Assembly: GCA_017413025.1 (NCBI GenBank)
Contig: JAFPVE010000019.1
Location: 1 to 36,833 of the forward strand
Length of the DNA: 36,833 bases
Source: Acetobacter sp.
GTDB lineage: Bacteria; Pseudomonadota; Alphaproteobacteria; Acetobacterales; Acetobacteraceae
Direction: 5' to 3'
Shown here: piece by piece, positions 36,473 through 36,833 of the stretch
How the letters are laid out: each line of letters starts with the position of its first letter
Numbering within the stretch: the first letter of the stretch is position 1
The notes under the pieces: model-generated
The model's input: the letters and a program-made list of their open reading frames with translations, nothing else
Told to the model about the DNA's origin: nothing
Databases searched by the model: none
Position numbers and translations under genes: made by a program

Positions 36473-36833
36473 AACCATGGGGTCAGTACCCTTCAACAAA
36501 ATCTAACCATGGGTCATGACCCATGGTTCGGAAGGAAGTAATCAGAAGGAAGTAAAGAGCAACAGAACAAACCTCACCCATAGGACTGTGTTTTTCAAGA
36601 GAATCTAACTACGGGTTATGATCTCCACTTTCGAACCTTTCCTCCGTCTTAAACCACGGGTCATGACCCGTGGTTTTGGGGGATCTACTCCGAACGCGGG
36701 GTCATGATCCCGCGTTCAGAATACCTCCCTCAAACCATGGGTTCTGTACCTCTCAATAAAATTTAACCATAAGTTCAGCACCCCTCAACAGAATCGAACC
36801 ATGGGTCATGACCCATGGTTTGGAAGTAAAAGC
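36473..36833. repeat. array of palindromes and 32-bp units, continues past window
   Basis: The whole space after uvrA is repetitive. Perfect or near-perfect palindromes lie at 36505-36528, 36651-36676, 36692-36717 and 36797-36820, with a decayed one near 36607-36628; all share the core GGTCATGA. A second unit of exactly 32 bases, starting AACCAT and ending in CAA-x-A-x-AAT plus two or three bases, occurs at 36473, 36733 and 36765, with a decayed copy near 36575. GGAAGTAA follows the palindromes at 36528 and 36820. I see no gene here. The first hairpins may also end uvrA transcription. Confidence 0.85.

Noticed and set aside
36473-36833. CRISPR array
   Set aside because: The repeated units are palindromes and 32-bp elements that touch each other or have irregular gaps; there are no equal-length unique spacers and no cas genes.

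Overview
The window looks like the chromosome of an AT-rich alphaproteobacterium, most likely an insect- or animal-associated member of the Acetobacteraceae. This rests on the style of the housekeeping proteins, the xseB-ispA-dxs-tlyA gene order and the clearly sub-50% GC. Genus is not determined. Nearly every gene has a recognisable family. There is no phage, insertion sequence or CRISPR array.

Layout. 1-831: end of a Gln/His-rich repeat protein cut by the window edge, then two very short ORFs, one of them little more than a signal peptide. 835-1845 (-): a stand-alone GINT1-N-type beta-propeller protein. 2273-9092 (+): a cytochrome bd operon, cydD-cydC-cydA-cydB, then a 74-residue small subunit and a 32-residue one-helix ORF, closed by a terminator. 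9637-13349 (-): a peptide-type ABC importer (binding protein and two permeases, no ATPases). 13706-18476 (+): guaB, an RsmB/NOP-type rRNA methyltransferase and a CPA1 cation/proton antiporter. 18588-28441 (-): tRNA-Val(CAC), trpS, an FKBP lipoprotein, argG, rlmN, tlyA, dxs, ispA, xseB, a TusA-like protein and rlmE. 28739-28812 (+): tRNA-Gln(CTG). 29198-30021 (+): two small secreted proteins sharing a near-identical leader, one His/Met-rich and one Spy/CpxP-like. 30141-31349 (+): a Bcr/CflA drug exporter. 31358-33300 (-): a small lipoprotein, a Trm112-like protein and a CnoX-like thioredoxin/TPR protein. 33470-36454 (+): uvrA. 36473-36833: an array of palindromes and 32-bp units that runs to the window edge.

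How the genes work together. The cyd block encodes a whole quinol oxidase: CydDC exports the reductant needed for haem assembly, CydAB form the core, and the small ORFs are likely accessory subunits. The xseB-ispA-dxs-tlyA-rlmN block joins isoprenoid supply to rRNA modification, as in many alphaproteobacteria. The two leader-sharing proteins probably deal with periplasmic metal or folding stress.

Most unusual points: (1) the 74-residue cyd protein reads as a CydH-like helix joined to a CydX-like helix, with a further unannotated helix ORF behind it; (2) the 3' intergenic array has several 24-26 bp palindromes with paired compensatory changes plus 32-bp companion units; (3) an 83-bp ribosome-site-plus-leader segment is duplicated in front of two unrelated mature proteins.
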